A stretch of 64,000 bases of DNA, taken from positions 278,649 through 342,648 of the forward strand of contig JANPWX010000614.1 of assembly GCA_024734555.1 (NCBI GenBank), given 5' to 3'. Positions 11,401 to 23,300 of this stretch are shown piece after piece; the first letter of the stretch is position 1, and each line of letters starts with the position of its first letter. The translations under genes and the position numbers were made by a program. This DNA comes from Trochalopteron elliotii. Lineage: Eukaryota; Chordata; Aves; Passeriformes; Leiothrichidae. The notes below the pieces were generated by a model, which saw nothing but the letters and a program-made list of their open reading frames with translations, ran no database searches and was not told where the DNA came from.

Positions 11401-13125
11401 TCAAAACAGTGAAAAAATTACTTTAAGCTTATATGAAAACTTTTCCAGGTTTACATCTGAACTGCAGTTTGGTGGGATTAGATAAAGAAGTCTAGTAGGT
11501 GTGTGGACTTCATCAGAATAGCCCCTGTGTAGGGTGTGGAGCACCATGGGCTGATCCCACTTCAGTTGATTGTGACAAAGCTGTGAGTTGCAGTAATGTG
11601 ATGTGTGTATGTTAGTGTCGAAAAATATTTACTTCTCCCTGTTTCTGTGATTCCCTAAAAAGGCCAGATTGATGGTCAGGAGATCACAGCCACAGCTGTG
11701 CTGGCACCACGGCCTCGACCACCTCCCAGACGCTTCAGCCCCCCCAGGAGGATGCTGCCACCGCCGCCGATGTGGCGCAGGTCACCACCTCGCATGAGGA
11801 GGAGGTGAGAGCTGGGACAATGCTTTTTCTCAGTAGCAACTTGTTAGCGCTGACAGACTTGGCATGGGAAAAATCCTGTTGGACTTGACTTTCCCCTGCC
11901 GAGTGACAGTAAAACATTTTGGGCATTGGTTGAACCTAGGTTGCAGTTCCTAACTCCTTAGCTTCTGGGTACCTGCTCTGGTCTGCACCCTGAGCAGAGT
12001 CTCTGGGTAAGGTCTTGTCCTTCCCAGCCTGTTCCCTGGAGCCGCTTCTGCATGAAGGTTTCAAGGTGAAGTGGGAACAGACTCTGGCTGATAGAACCAT
12101 TGTGGCAGGCTGTGCCAGCTTGTTTTTCAGAAGCCCTTGTACCTCCCTTCCTTATTTTTGAATGGGCACATGACCAAAAAGCAGTCCTGTGTCAGGTGAG
12201 TGGGGTTCACTGGCCCCAAGGTGTGATCTGACAGTTGTGCAACTTGGAGCTGCCTGATTATGCTCAGATAAGTTGTTCTGAGTCTTTGGTGTTTACATGT
12301 CTTCAGAATGTCTTACTTGTCAGTAGTAACTTGATTGCTGAACAGCTTTGAGCCACAGGTTTAAAAATGAGCAGTAGTTACTGTGGCACAAGATCCAGGA
12401 GGGTTCTTGGTGCTCCTTTAAACACACCTTTTGCTGAGATCTCACAGATGCAGGTTTGCCATTCCCTCCTCCTTTGTTATCTTTCCTACTCCAACTTTTA
12501 CTGTCCTGTCAAAGCTCTGTTAGTATTCTGTTCCTGGAACCTCTGTGTCATAGCAGTAGTTATACTGCTATGGCTCTTGGTTGTAGTACTGAGAAGCTTA
12601 AAGCTAAACTACTTCTTGAGTAAGCTTCCTCTAAGGAGCTTCCTTGTAATTTAAAAGGATTTGGATAAATCCTTCCCCTGAATATCACTCTTTCAGGAGT
12701 CAAAGATGACTTCAGGTGAAAGAGGATCTGATGTAGGATCTGAGCTAATTTTCCTTGGGGAAAAAGATAAGTTTCTTGTCCATTGTTCAGGTATTAATAA
12801 TTTTTTCCAGTTCCTTAAGCAGAGGGAGGATAGCCAGAGTCTTCCTGCTATGTCCTCTCTGGAGCTATCTGTGTTTTGCTCAAGCTCTTTTCCCATGATG
12901 TGTGAGGGATTTTGGCAGGAAGCAGAGAAGCATTTTTGAAAAGTTGGTAGCTGAGCTGACCAATTACTGGAACCTGCTGCTTGTCTCCTAACGGGAGCTT
13001 TCTCCTCCTTCCCTGCCAGGTCCCGGTCTCCTCGGCGTAGGTCCCCCGTTCGCCGGCGATCCCGATCCAGGTCTCCAGGACGAAGGCGCCATCGCAGCCG
13101 CTCCAGCTCAAACTCCTCAAGATAA
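4892..13125 (+). CDS. RNPS1: RNPS1, RNA-binding protein with serine-rich domain 1 (7 coding exons)
   Basis: Coding exons: 4892-4893 (the AT of the start codon), 8144-8299, 9047-9238, 10411-10513, 11051-11204, 11663-11804 and 13020-13125. All introns are GT-AG. The parts sum to 855 nt, giving 284 aa plus TAA. The protein begins MAPSPTKRKDRSEEK, matching the shorter mammalian isoform of about 282 aa. Residues about 53-115 are a Ser/Arg low-complexity tract. An RRM spans about 139-217, with RNP2-like VHVGRL and RNP1-like KGYAYVEF at 180-187. The C-terminus is Arg/Pro/Ser-rich and ends in SSNSSR. In the known family, RNPS1 is a nuclear splicing activator and a peripheral exon-junction-complex component (ASAP/PSAP complexes) that links splicing to mRNA export and nonsense-mediated decay. 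The RRM is nearly identical to the mammalian one, so the identity is firm. The less certain part is the 5' end: the start is inferred by joining the donor at 4894 to the acceptor before 8144, and a further alternative 5' exon could exist. Confidence 0.93.
4965..5278. other. Assembly gap (314 N)
   Basis: This is a run of 314 unknown bases inside the CpG island of RNPS1 intron 1, 71 bp after the exon 1 donor. Such gaps are typical of GC-rich bird sequence. An alternative 5' exon could be hidden here. Confidence 0.99.
6020..6322 (+). mobile_element. CR1 LINE 3' fragment in RNPS1 intron 1
   Basis: Contains ggtgggggtcaggctcttct, a diverged gattggacattaggaagaat, and ggttggacttgatggtctta leading into ggtctgttccaat. 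These are landmarks of the CR1 3' end. Confidence 0.8.
6537..6890 (+). mobile_element. CR1 LINE 3' fragment in RNPS1 intron 1
   Basis: Contains gaagaaattcttccatgtg-like sequence, gcccagagaagccccatccc, tgttcaaggccaggttggag and tgtccctgcccatggctgga, followed by a degenerate gattctgtgatttta tail. It belongs to a different CR1 subtype from the copy at 6020. Confidence 0.85.
6891..8143 (+). other. RNPS1: Rest of RNPS1 intron 1
   Basis: This is unique sequence between the CR1 copy and the acceptor before exon 2 (tgttgttgaag at 8133-8143). The only item noted is the stretch at 7932-7964, which weakly resembles an alternative first coding exon. Confidence 0.5.
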
Positions 13126-14100
13126 GGCAAAAGGACTGGACAGCTTTTTACTTTTTAACTTAAATCCCATCAGATGGAATATTGTACCTTTTTTTTATAA
13201 TGAGTCTGGGTGAGAAGGAGTGAGAGAGAATCCTGGCAGTGAAGGCAATATAAGAGGAGAGACCACCAGTTCCTGGCCAGTAACTTTTACTGTGAGGCTT
13301 CTGGATTCCTGGCATTGAATTGAAATTATTTAAAAATAGCTTTGATTTTTAAAGGCTGCAAAAACATTTTTTTCCAGATAGAGGGAGGGAAAGATGTTTC
13401 CACCTCTCTTTCTCCAGTTAGCACCTGCTGCTTGGTGATTATAAATGCTTAGCACGCTGTACAGAGCAGCTTGTAAATCTTGAGCTAGTTCAGAACCCCA
13501 GTGAGTAAGACAGTGAGCCACATACCTTGATCTCCAGGTGCCAGCATAGGATTTTTCAGGGCAGCTGGAGCCCAGACCTGTCTGAGACTTAATTCAATAC
13601 AAAATTGTTGCTTTACTCCAGTTCCCCTGGATAGTTAGTTTCTGCATAGTAAGCTCTTCTGTAATGCTTACACCTGGCAATCACCACAGAAACAATGGTC
13701 CAGCCCAGTGAACATGACACTATAGAGAAGAAGCTGGAAATCTTAAGAAATGTTCCGTAGCTGCCCCCTTAAGTGATTTCTTTCACCTTTTCGTTGAGAG
13801 TGTTGGTAAAAACTTCCTACTCAACCCACAGTGAAACAGAGTGCTTTTACAAATCCCAAATGAGCGACTGAGCACCAACCTCTTGGAAACTGCAAAGCGG
13901 AGAGGGAGGCTTGAAGCCACGATGCTGGATGGATTAACTAGGGTTCACACAGGGGAAAGACAAAGAATTTGCCACCTGTTGTACAGTCAATACTATACAG
14001 ATTTGTTTGTTTTGTATAACTTTGTATCCTTTCGGGCCATGTTGTGTTTGTACTTGTGTAGGACAAGCAGTTACTGAATAAAGCAGTAGGGTTGAGAACG
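13126..14100 (+). other. RNPS1: RNPS1 3' untranslated region
   Basis: This noncoding tail lies between the RNPS1 TAA at 13123-13125 and the poly(A) signal at 14077-14082. No splice sites or repeats are evident. The end is estimated as about 20 bp after the AATAAA. Confidence 0.75.
14077..14082 (+). promoter_or_regulatory. RNPS1: Poly(A) signal of RNPS1 (AATAAA)
   Basis: A canonical AATAAA sits 952 bp past the RNPS1 stop codon and is the last such signal before the GC-rich TELO2 promoter. GT-rich sequence (tgtgctgcctgg) follows at about 14102. Confidence 0.8.
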
Positions 14101-14119
14101 GCTGTGCTGCCTGGCTGCG

Positions 14120-14324
14120 TCACGGTACGCAGGGTGGGGCTGTAGGGAAAGCCCGCGCGGGCGGGGCGGGGCGGCGCGGGGCCGCGGCCTCTTTAAGGGG
14201 GTGGTGCTTGTCCCCCTTCCGTGGCCTGGCGCCGCTCATTGGCTACCACGCAGGGCTGGCGCCGCTCATTGGCTGCCGGGCAGCGTGGGTGAGAGCGGGG
14301 CTGCTGCGCGCTCCCGTCCGCGTG
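14120..14324 (+). promoter_or_regulatory. TELO2: TELO2 CpG-island promoter with two CCAAT boxes
   Basis: This CpG-rich block sits between the RNPS1 poly(A) signal and the TELO2 ATG. GC boxes (gggcgggg type) lie at about 14160-14175. A 19-bp element, ctggcgccgctcattggct, occurs twice without mismatch at 14226-14244 and 14256-14274. Each copy carries ATTGG, an inverted CCAAT box typical of NF-Y. The CpG density continues into exon 1 to about 14660. Confidence 0.75.
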
Positions 14325-17300
14325 ATGGCGGCGCCGGGGCCGGGACTCACTCTGGAGCTCGTCCTGCGGGAGGCCGTGGCGGCTCTGGGCCGGGCCGGCG
14401 AGGGGCTGGCGGCGGCGCTGGGCGCGGTGCGCACCTGCGCGGCGGCGGCGGGCGGCCCAGCCGCCCTCGGGGAGAGGGAGCGGGCGCTGTTCGGCGCCTT
14501 CCTGCGCAGCCTGGCCCGGGCGCCTGGCGCAGCGCTACCTGAGGGCGTGTGGCAGCGCTGCTTCCTGGAGGGCCCGCCCGGCCTTGTCCTCTGCGTCTTG
14601 CTGGAGGCCCTTGGCTCCGCGGGGTCAGTCCTGCTCCCCGGGGCAGGCAGGCGGGCGGGGATCCGCAGCGCTGACGGGCTGGGGTTCCCTAGGGCTGGTC
14701 TCGGCGCGCAGCGGGGATGTCTGGGAGTGCCTTTCAGCTGGGCTGAAGTGCGCGGGGGGACGAAGATGTGGGTGAGCACGGGCAGCCCTTGTCCCGCCCT
14801 GAGTGCCACACGATGCTGTGCGTCCCGCAGAATCACAAAGCTCTTCCAGTTGTGGTTGAAGGTCATGAATGCTTGGAGCCGAGGAAGCTGTAGATAAAAA
14901 GATATTAAAATCGCTTTAATTTGATTTTTTTTTAATCCAGTGTAACAGAGCAGAGGCGTTTCAGTGGTGATACCACAACAGGAAAGCAGTAGCATGCAAA
15001 TCTTATTTTTACCATTTAAAAGAGGCAGGAACTTACAGTTATTTTCTTCCAGCTCCGGCCTTGACCCGAGGGAGGTAGTTGGGGTCCTGGAGCAGTTCCT
15101 GCAGGAGGGCCGGCTGTCAGCATTACTGTGGGAGGTCTGTCAGCAGCAGGCACAGGCGGGCTCCCCGGAGCTGCAGGACGCCCTGCTCAACAAGATCGTG
15201 TGTTTGCCTGAGCACGTGAGCAATAAACTCCAAGGGAAAAACCCACCAGTGTTCTTCCCACAGAACTATTTCCCTCTCCTGGGTGATGCAGTTCTCCAGG
15301 TGCTGGAGAAGATCTCTGACTCTCTGCGGGGTAAGGCTGCAAGGATGACGGTACTGTAAGGTTGTGTTTTCTGAACAAGTGTTTTATGTGTGGACCTCAT
15401 GGCTGCTGCTTGAAATACAGATGATTAGTGTTGCAGAGCCTCACATTCCTCCTTCAGGCTATCCTAAAAGCGTAAAATCCTAGGAATGAGGAAGATAGCT
15501 GAGGCCTTTTGGAATCCACTGAAAGCAGCAATCCTCCAAGCAATTAAACAGCATCATCCGTTGCTAAAGCTTAGTTATGGTCACTTGGTGTGTGCTGAAG
15601 GAATTGTTTGGGAGATATGAGTGGTACTGAATCAAACAGTGGCATTGCTACCAGTGGCAGTCGTGTTAAAATTGGACTGAGCTGCTTTAGCCTTCTGCTT
15701 GTCACTGTAAGTAATACTGAATGCTGGTTTGTGCCTGAAGGCAGGTAGTGGAGGGGGGGGAGAGATGATGCTTGAAGAGACAAAGTTAATGTGTTTTCAG
15801 AATTCAGCACTTGTGAAAGTCTCTGTGCTTCCTCCTGAAGGTTGGTTGGAGGATGCTGATGCCATGTTTGTTTAAGCTCATGTGTGTTTTATCCCAGGTG
15901 GCTTGGACTGCTCCATCTCTTTTGTTTCTCATGTCCTGGGGAAGGTGTGCGTTCATGGAAGGCAAAGTGAGTGTTTTACTATGCTGTTTTGGGAAGGGGG
16001 AAAATGTTTTGGTGTATTAGCATAGGAGGATGACTGTGATGATGATCAGCGCAAGGTGTGGGAGACCAATGAGTTAATTTGCAGCTGTTCTGAGTTGGGC
16101 TGCTGAGTCTGTTCAGCTGCATCTGGTAGATGTTGGTGCTTTTCTGCCATTTTATATGAATGGGACCTGTTCTCTAAAAACTGATGGAGAGAACATACTC
16201 ATCAGGATGAGAATAGGGATGGCAGATTCTCATTCTGTCTTCTGGGGTATGACTATTAAATTATGCCTATTAAATGTCTTTTAGTGCTTTTCACGTCTGA
16301 AAGTGTGAATACCAGCGTAAGTCCCTGCTTACATGCATTAGCTCTCTTGTGGGAGCAGCCTTTGGTCTGGCATTGCTTAGAACTTCAAAGCTACTGAATG
16401 CAGTAGTTTGCAGGGCTGGGGAAGAAGAAGAAGGAAGATTTTTCTGGTTCTTTACTGTGATGAATGTGATAAATGGTATGATTCGTGCTGATGAATATTG
16501 AAAGTGATCAGTATTTTAAAAACAGGAGTTAAAATGTAACTTTTTTTAGGAAAAAGAGGGAGGGGAGAGGTCTCCCCCCCTTCTCCAGCAGATGTTCAGT
16601 AGAGAGGAAAAGATTGAGATAAGGAAGCTCTATTTGTCTGGAGATGGGAAAGTTCTGGGGGAAATCCAGAAAAATGTTAATTAAAATAAATTTACTGCCT
16701 TGGTGTACTGTGAAATTATTCAGATGTGCAAATATGGTATTTACTGACATAGTGTGAGCTTAATATGCATGTGTAACTCAAGGGGTCACTGAAAGGACAG
16801 GGAGGAAGACTCTTGAGCCTTCCTCCAACGACCCCCAAAAGTGAGGAGACCCCCGGAAAGGGGATGATGGAGCATGGGCAGTGGAGGTGGTGATGGGTGG
16901 AGATGAGAGCAGTGATGTAAATATTACAAATCGAAAATAGGTGGGGAGGGGTGTTGTCACACACAATAAAAAGTCCATCCTGGTCATTTTGGCTTTGTAC
17001 GGGGAACAGGAGATGAAGTCCTGCACTGAACCCCGTGGTAGGTACCCCAGAGCCCATTTACTCTTGTATTATTTTTAAGAACCACTATATATATTATTTT
17101 CTATTAGCAAATTATTGTAACTTTTAAGCTGCTCAAATTAAAATTGTTGCTATATTTAATCTTGTTTGGGTTTTTTTTTTTTGATTGGATAATTAGGCAG
17201 CTCATTTGTTCATAGCATGAAGAATTCTGGCCAGTTCCTTAGGCTGTTTAGGGTAGTTCTTACCAGTCTGTTCTCCAGTTCTTGTTTGAACATGAACAAA

Positions 17301-20300
17301 GAAGAGTAACAGAGCTGGGGAAGGGTCTGAAGCACAAGTCTGGTGTGGAGCAGCTGGGAGGGCTCAGCCTGGAGAGAAGTCTCAGGGGGGAACATCTCAC
17401 TCCATAACTCCCTGACAGGAGGGTGCAGGCAGGTGGGGCTCAGGCTCTGCTCCTTGGGAACAAGGGAGAGGACAAGAGGAAATGGCCTCGAATTGTGCCG
17501 GGGATATTTAGATTAGATATTAAAGAAAAATTCTTAGTGGAAGGGGTGGTCAGGCATTGGAACAGGCTGCCCAGGGTAGTGGTGGAGTCATTAAATCCAT
17601 GGAGGGATTTAAAAGCCATGTGGCTGTGGCATTTGGGGACGTGGTTTAGTGTTGGCCTTGGCAGTGCTGGGTTATAGTTGGGCTTGATGGTCTTAGAGTG
17701 CTTTCCAACCTAAATGATTCCCTGATTCCAGTAGTATTTCTACTGCAGGAGCAATTTAGAACTGCAAACTGTATGTTATATTTTTTTCATGTTGTGAAGA
17801 TCTTGAGATTCTCAGGTCAGGGTCAAGTGCTGTTGTACCAGTCCTGCCTGTCTGTGGTATTTACTGTTTTCTCCTATGCTTCAGAGGAAATTCTGGGAGT
17901 TTTGGTGCCCCGCCTGACAGACCTCACCAAGTCAGACTGCATCTGGCAGAGGATATGCTGGCGCTTGGTGGAGTGTGTGCCAGACCGCTGGATGGAAGCA
18001 GTGGTCCTTGGTTTTGTGCAGCGAGCACCCGGGTAAGAACTCTGCTTTTTCCCTGATCCACAGCAAAGGCAGGAATTGTCACAAATACTTGAAGAATCAG
18101 TCTCTGCAAGATGCTGTGTTTGTGTAGGTGGTTTTTTACACTGCCATTTACTGAAAGACTCAAGGGATAAAGTAGTTGATTGTTACCTCTTAGGGAGAAC
18201 CTACACCATTTATTAAGTATCTACATCATGACATGCAATGGAAAAACAAGTGAAAGCATTCTTTGCCATTACTGGCTCTGAAGAGATACTCTAGAGACTT
18301 AGTTGCAAATAGCTGCTCTCAGATTTTCCTATGAATAGGAGCAGCATGACTTCTATTCATAACATGGATTCCTGATGTTTTCTTGTTGTCTTGTTAGGGC
18401 AGATGCATTGTCCAGATTGCTGGGGAACCTAGTTGTGAAGAACAAGAAGGCTCAGTTCGTGGTGACACAGAAGATACTGCTCTTGCAGTATGGCCACACG
18501 GTGAGGACTCTGTGGGGAACAGCCATGTAGTAGTGCAAAGTTTTCCCTGGTGCCAATGGGGTTTTTAGCTGAGCTCTTACTCTTCCTGAGTAAGGTTTAA
18601 CTCTTCATTCCAAAATGAGCCCTCAGTCTCCCCACATTTGTGCAGCTGTTCACTGACAGCAGAGTGTAACAGACCGTGGTGAGCAGTAGCTTTGAAATCA
18701 TGGGATTCATATACTCTCTAAGGGTTAATGGTGATTAGTGGAATTACTATACTCCTCTGGAACCAAGTGATTATTTGCACAGAGTATCAAAATTCTGGGG
18801 AGCTGAAGGCATTTAGTTATTTTAGAATCTGAAAGAGAGGAGATTGAAACAGCCAGGATCCACCCTCGGGGATAAGAATTAGATCAAAGACATGATCTAA
18901 GGACCGTTGGGTTTTTTTCCTGTGCACCTAGGTTTGTCACAGGGTGTTAGGAACTGTACTGTGACTTGTGATGCTGTTGTGAAAGATGTTGTTTAGACTT
19001 CATAAGTTCTGTGTTTGCCTGGGACTGTGCTGGTTTTATTGGTAAAATACTGTACTGTAGTTCTGTCGCAGTTTTCCATGTATTTCATCAGCAGCTGCAT
19101 ATGTGTGCTTTCTTGCTTTTTAAATTTTGTTAACTTTTCTGTCTCTGAATGTTGTTAACCAGTCCCTCAGAATGGAGTTTAATGTAGTAAATAAAACCAG
19201 ACACTTGTCATGGCTGGATGACAGCTTTATCCAGTTGAAGCAGGAGTTGTGGTTTTCCTTGTAGACGGCAGTGCTGCAGAACCTCCTCGGCTATCTGTCC
19301 CTGGACGGCCTCCGGCGCACCTTGTTGCTCAGAGTAAGGTTCACTGAGTCGTTGGTGAGGTGTCTGTTGGGGAACATTCTGCTCTCTGTGTGTGTCTGGG
19401 GGTGCACAATTTTGGTGCTTCTCTCAGACTTTCTGGTTGCTGTTCACGAGAATGAAGGAAGCCCAGCCATATCACAAGTGAGCTGTGATAAATGAATTAA
19501 AGCTTTCGGCACTGCTGGCATTAATTTTTCATTTGGTAAATTAATTTTTAATTGGTAAATTGTCTTCCAAGTAGCAAAACTAGTGATGCTTGGGTTCTGA
19601 CAAATGTCCCATGTCCTCTGCCCTTCTCAGCTTCCTCAGTCACCCTGTTTATGTGGCTGGGCACACAGCAACAAGGAATCAAGTTGGTGGACAGTTGTCT
19701 GTTTACCAAATGGTTGATGTTAAAGAATCTCTCTCATGCATATTTTTCTCAGTGGGGATGGCAGATATTTTGCCTCTCTAAGTCAGCAGTGTGATGAAAC
19801 TTCTACGAAATCTGTATATCTGGAAATCCCTACCATTTTGTCAAATGATTATTTTTTCCACTTTTTACATGTTCTAAAATGATCTGGAAGTACTGACAGT
19901 TATCTAAAATAGGACTAAACACAGATAAAACCTTATAATATCATACTGTTTTTTGATAATAATACATATTGCTTTGCAGATTTATTAAGGAGAAATAAAC
20001 ATCACTTTTAAATTTAGAAACCCATTATATTTAACAATCTCTTAAATGAAAATGCAGTTCTTGGGTGGTAAAACACAGTGTGTTTTGGGCCCTGAAATAC
20101 AAAATTTGTCTTTTTTTACTTGCTTTGTAGGAAGAATAAAAATGTCCTTCAAAAAATACCTCTGTATAGAAAAGATCCATTTCAGGCCAACCTGAGTTCT
20201 CTGATTTAGGTGCTGCAGGAGCTGTTGGAGACCTGGAGCAGCAACAGTGCTGTGAAACACTCCCCAGCTGAGCAGCAGCTGTACATTAGCAAGGCCATCC

Positions 20301-23300
20301 TCATCTGCCTCTCCCACCTGAAGGAGCCTGAAATTGACAGCTGCAGACAAGGTGAGACTATGTGAGAAGCAGGGCTTAGATTTGTTTAGCAGAGAGTCTT
20401 ACTAAGAGTAGAACAATACCTTGTTTTGATCTGTGGATAAGCAGAATTGTCCCATTTTCACCTTGGCAAATGGGGTAACGTGCTGGAATCCTCTTTAGCA
20501 CTGATATGATAGAATTCCAAGTGCATAACTTTAGGTTATGGAAATGAAGAAAGCCTGTGTTTGCCTTAAGGTTCTTACCTGAGCAGTGGTTTAAAAACCC
20601 TTAAGTTTTGTCACAGGAAAACAAGGACTGACTCTGGGACTAGTGAGAGGAAAGGTGTGATTTTTGATTTATAGGCTTACCAACTTGGAGCATGGGTGCA
20701 GCTCCAGAGAGGCAGGGGAGGTATCTGGGGGTAAAAAGATACCTTGGTGTCTGACATTTCATTGGCATTCCTCAGTGTGAAGTGAGCAGGTTAGTCACTG
20801 GCATGGACTTCTAGTTCTGTGCTCACACTGGGGTCCTGGCCTAACATCTCTGTTTCTGTTGCAATTAAAAAAAAAATCTGTACAATGTCCAGATTTACTT
20901 CTGTCTGTGTGTGTGTGATTTATGAGGGATGTGAAGGTTCAATTCAAGACTTGCTCATCTGTTTATTCTAGAATTAATTGTTCTTTAAGTGAATAAATTG
21001 CCTGATACATATTACTAGTTCTGTAGTTTTTTAGTCAGTTTTTTGTCTGACAGCTGTGGAAAAGATAAGCTTTCTGAGATGAAGGAGGTCACTCAAACAG
21101 CAGTAAGCCTGCCTGATGTAGCTGGCAACCAGTATTCCCTGAGGGCTGAGAAATACTTGTGTTATCTGCCTGTTTGTACTTAGCCAAAGTTAGGCAAATA
21201 TCTGTCTCTCTGTGATTGTTGTACTGGTCAGAGCTTGTAATGTCCTCAAAACATGATATTTATTTAAGTGACTCTGAAGTGCTCTAAAACCAAAATCTAA
21301 AAATTAAAGATTGACTTCACTTACCATCCTTTTTTGCTTCAGTGAAAACCAAAATATTGCAAATTTAGAATATACTGTAATGTTTTGTTGACTTTGTACC
21401 CAGTGGAAGGGCATGGGTTTGCTGTGCCCATGCTGAAGGGCAGCAGTGACAGTGCAGGGAGGGAAGCTGCAGTTCAGGGACCCTTTCTATCCATTATTGG
21501 GTGGTGAGTGGCTAAAGCTGCCCTCAGGGAAGCACATAAAAATGGGTGTTTGTTTCTTTCACCGTTTCGGAATTTCAAACATGTACTGTTTGCTGGTTGG
21601 TTGTTTCAGAGCTTCTGATGAGCATGATGGAGGGCATGAAATGCCACTTGGACAGCAGTCTGCCACAACTACAGCGTCTGGGCATGGTGGTGGCAGAGAG
21701 CATCAGCTTGAAAATAAACACTGAGGGGCCTGTCCTGAAGTTTCAGGTGAAGGTTTTAGTGAAATTTATGACTAGTGTGCTGGGCTTAGAAAAAGTAAAA
21801 GCTTTAAACCAGATGATCCAGGCCATTATAGCACTTTTTTATCTGGAAATAAGGAGAGGCAGTCATACCTTCAAAAAGAGAGAATCTCTTTACAAAAAAA
21901 CAGTTATATGTAATGGTCAGAGAGTTACCTCAGGAGTGCAATCTGCTGCCAGAGTTTGGGATAAACTTGGTAATTAAAGTTTATCATATTTCATGAGGGA
22001 ATCAGAATCTGATTCGAGGGAGTTGAGAGGGAGCTTGAAATCTAAAGCAGTGGTGAGCATTCAGTTCCCCTGTCATGGTGGGAAGACCTGTTCTGAGCTG
22101 GGATTTTCAAGACTGACTTGGAGATATTTGCTCTGCTCTTTCCAGTAGAATTTATGTGACTTATCTGATTAAATCACATTAATTCTTTAAAAGCCTGCCA
22201 CATTCCTCCTGTCACGCTGCCATTTATTAAATGTTTGAAAGGTGGAAATAACATTCAGACAAGGTGTCATCAGGTACTACTCTTAAATATAAGGACAAAG
22301 ATTACAGCTGCCTGCTGCTATCAGCACAGGAGTTGAAACAGGACTGGTGAGGGTTCATCTGCTCATGATTTAGTCCATGGGCAGTACAAGGGTGAAATGT
22401 TGAATGCTGGGCATATTTGAAGTAAGTAATAGACTGCAGCAACAATTATTCTGAATATCTAGTATGAAGAAGATGATGAAACAAGAGAATTGAAGTCCCT
22501 TCTGGTGCAGACTTCATCACTCTTTGTTGTCCCCAGCCTTCCAGATGATGAGTAAGTTACTGCTACTATTCATGCTGTCTTTTTGCCCTTCTCCATGCCT
22601 TATTCCCACTACACACAAGAACTATGCACAATATTCAAGATATTTTATGTATTTTTAAACATCATAATGCACCACCTTCTTACAATGTGATTGAATTGCA
22701 TTCATAATTCAGTTGGTAGTATGTGTTAAAATTGCCTGTTGATAGCTGCATGTGGTGAAACTGTGGTGTAGGGGTCTTGTGTGCCCTTGGGTAGAACCAA
22801 ATGGGCATTTCTGTTTGCTTCTTGGAAATCTGGTATTTCTGCTGTATGTCCCTAGTTCATTCACCTGTGACAAAAATCTACTGTGTCTATCACTCTGAAG
22901 ACTGGCTCTTCAGTGCTCTTAACTTCCTGAGCATCTGCTGAGGCTCTTTGAAGCACTGTTTGATCAGCAGAGGAGTGAAGCACTTTGTTATTAGCAGATG
23001 AAGCTGTCTGGCATTCCAGAGAAGTGCAAAAGATTTATTGCTCCCATTTTAGGGTCATGATAAGCATAGACAGCTGTTGGAGAAAGCTTTTGAGAATCAG
23101 AGCGATGAAAGGACAATGCCAAAGTCCACAGAAATAGGTAGAGACACAGAAATATTCTCAATTGTTGTATTCATCCTATGCAAGACCTAGCAATGGTTAA
23201 AAATGGCCTTGAACTTCCAAGGATGGGGCAGCCACAGCTTCTCTGGGCAAGCTGGGCCAGGGCCTCACGAACCTCACAGGGAGCAATTTCTTCCTAATAC

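Noticed and set aside
14201..14324. Upstream in-frame extension of TELO2 from a TTG near 14208
   Set aside because: It has no ATG. The ATG at 14325 has a purine at -3 and G at +4, and it gives an N-terminus of the usual family length.
16036..16110. Possible C/D-box snoRNA in TELO2 intron 3 (gtgatga ... ctgag)
   Set aside because: The C-like and D-like boxes lack a proper terminal stem outside them, and no clear internal C'/D' pair or guide was seen. Chance matches to such short boxes are common.
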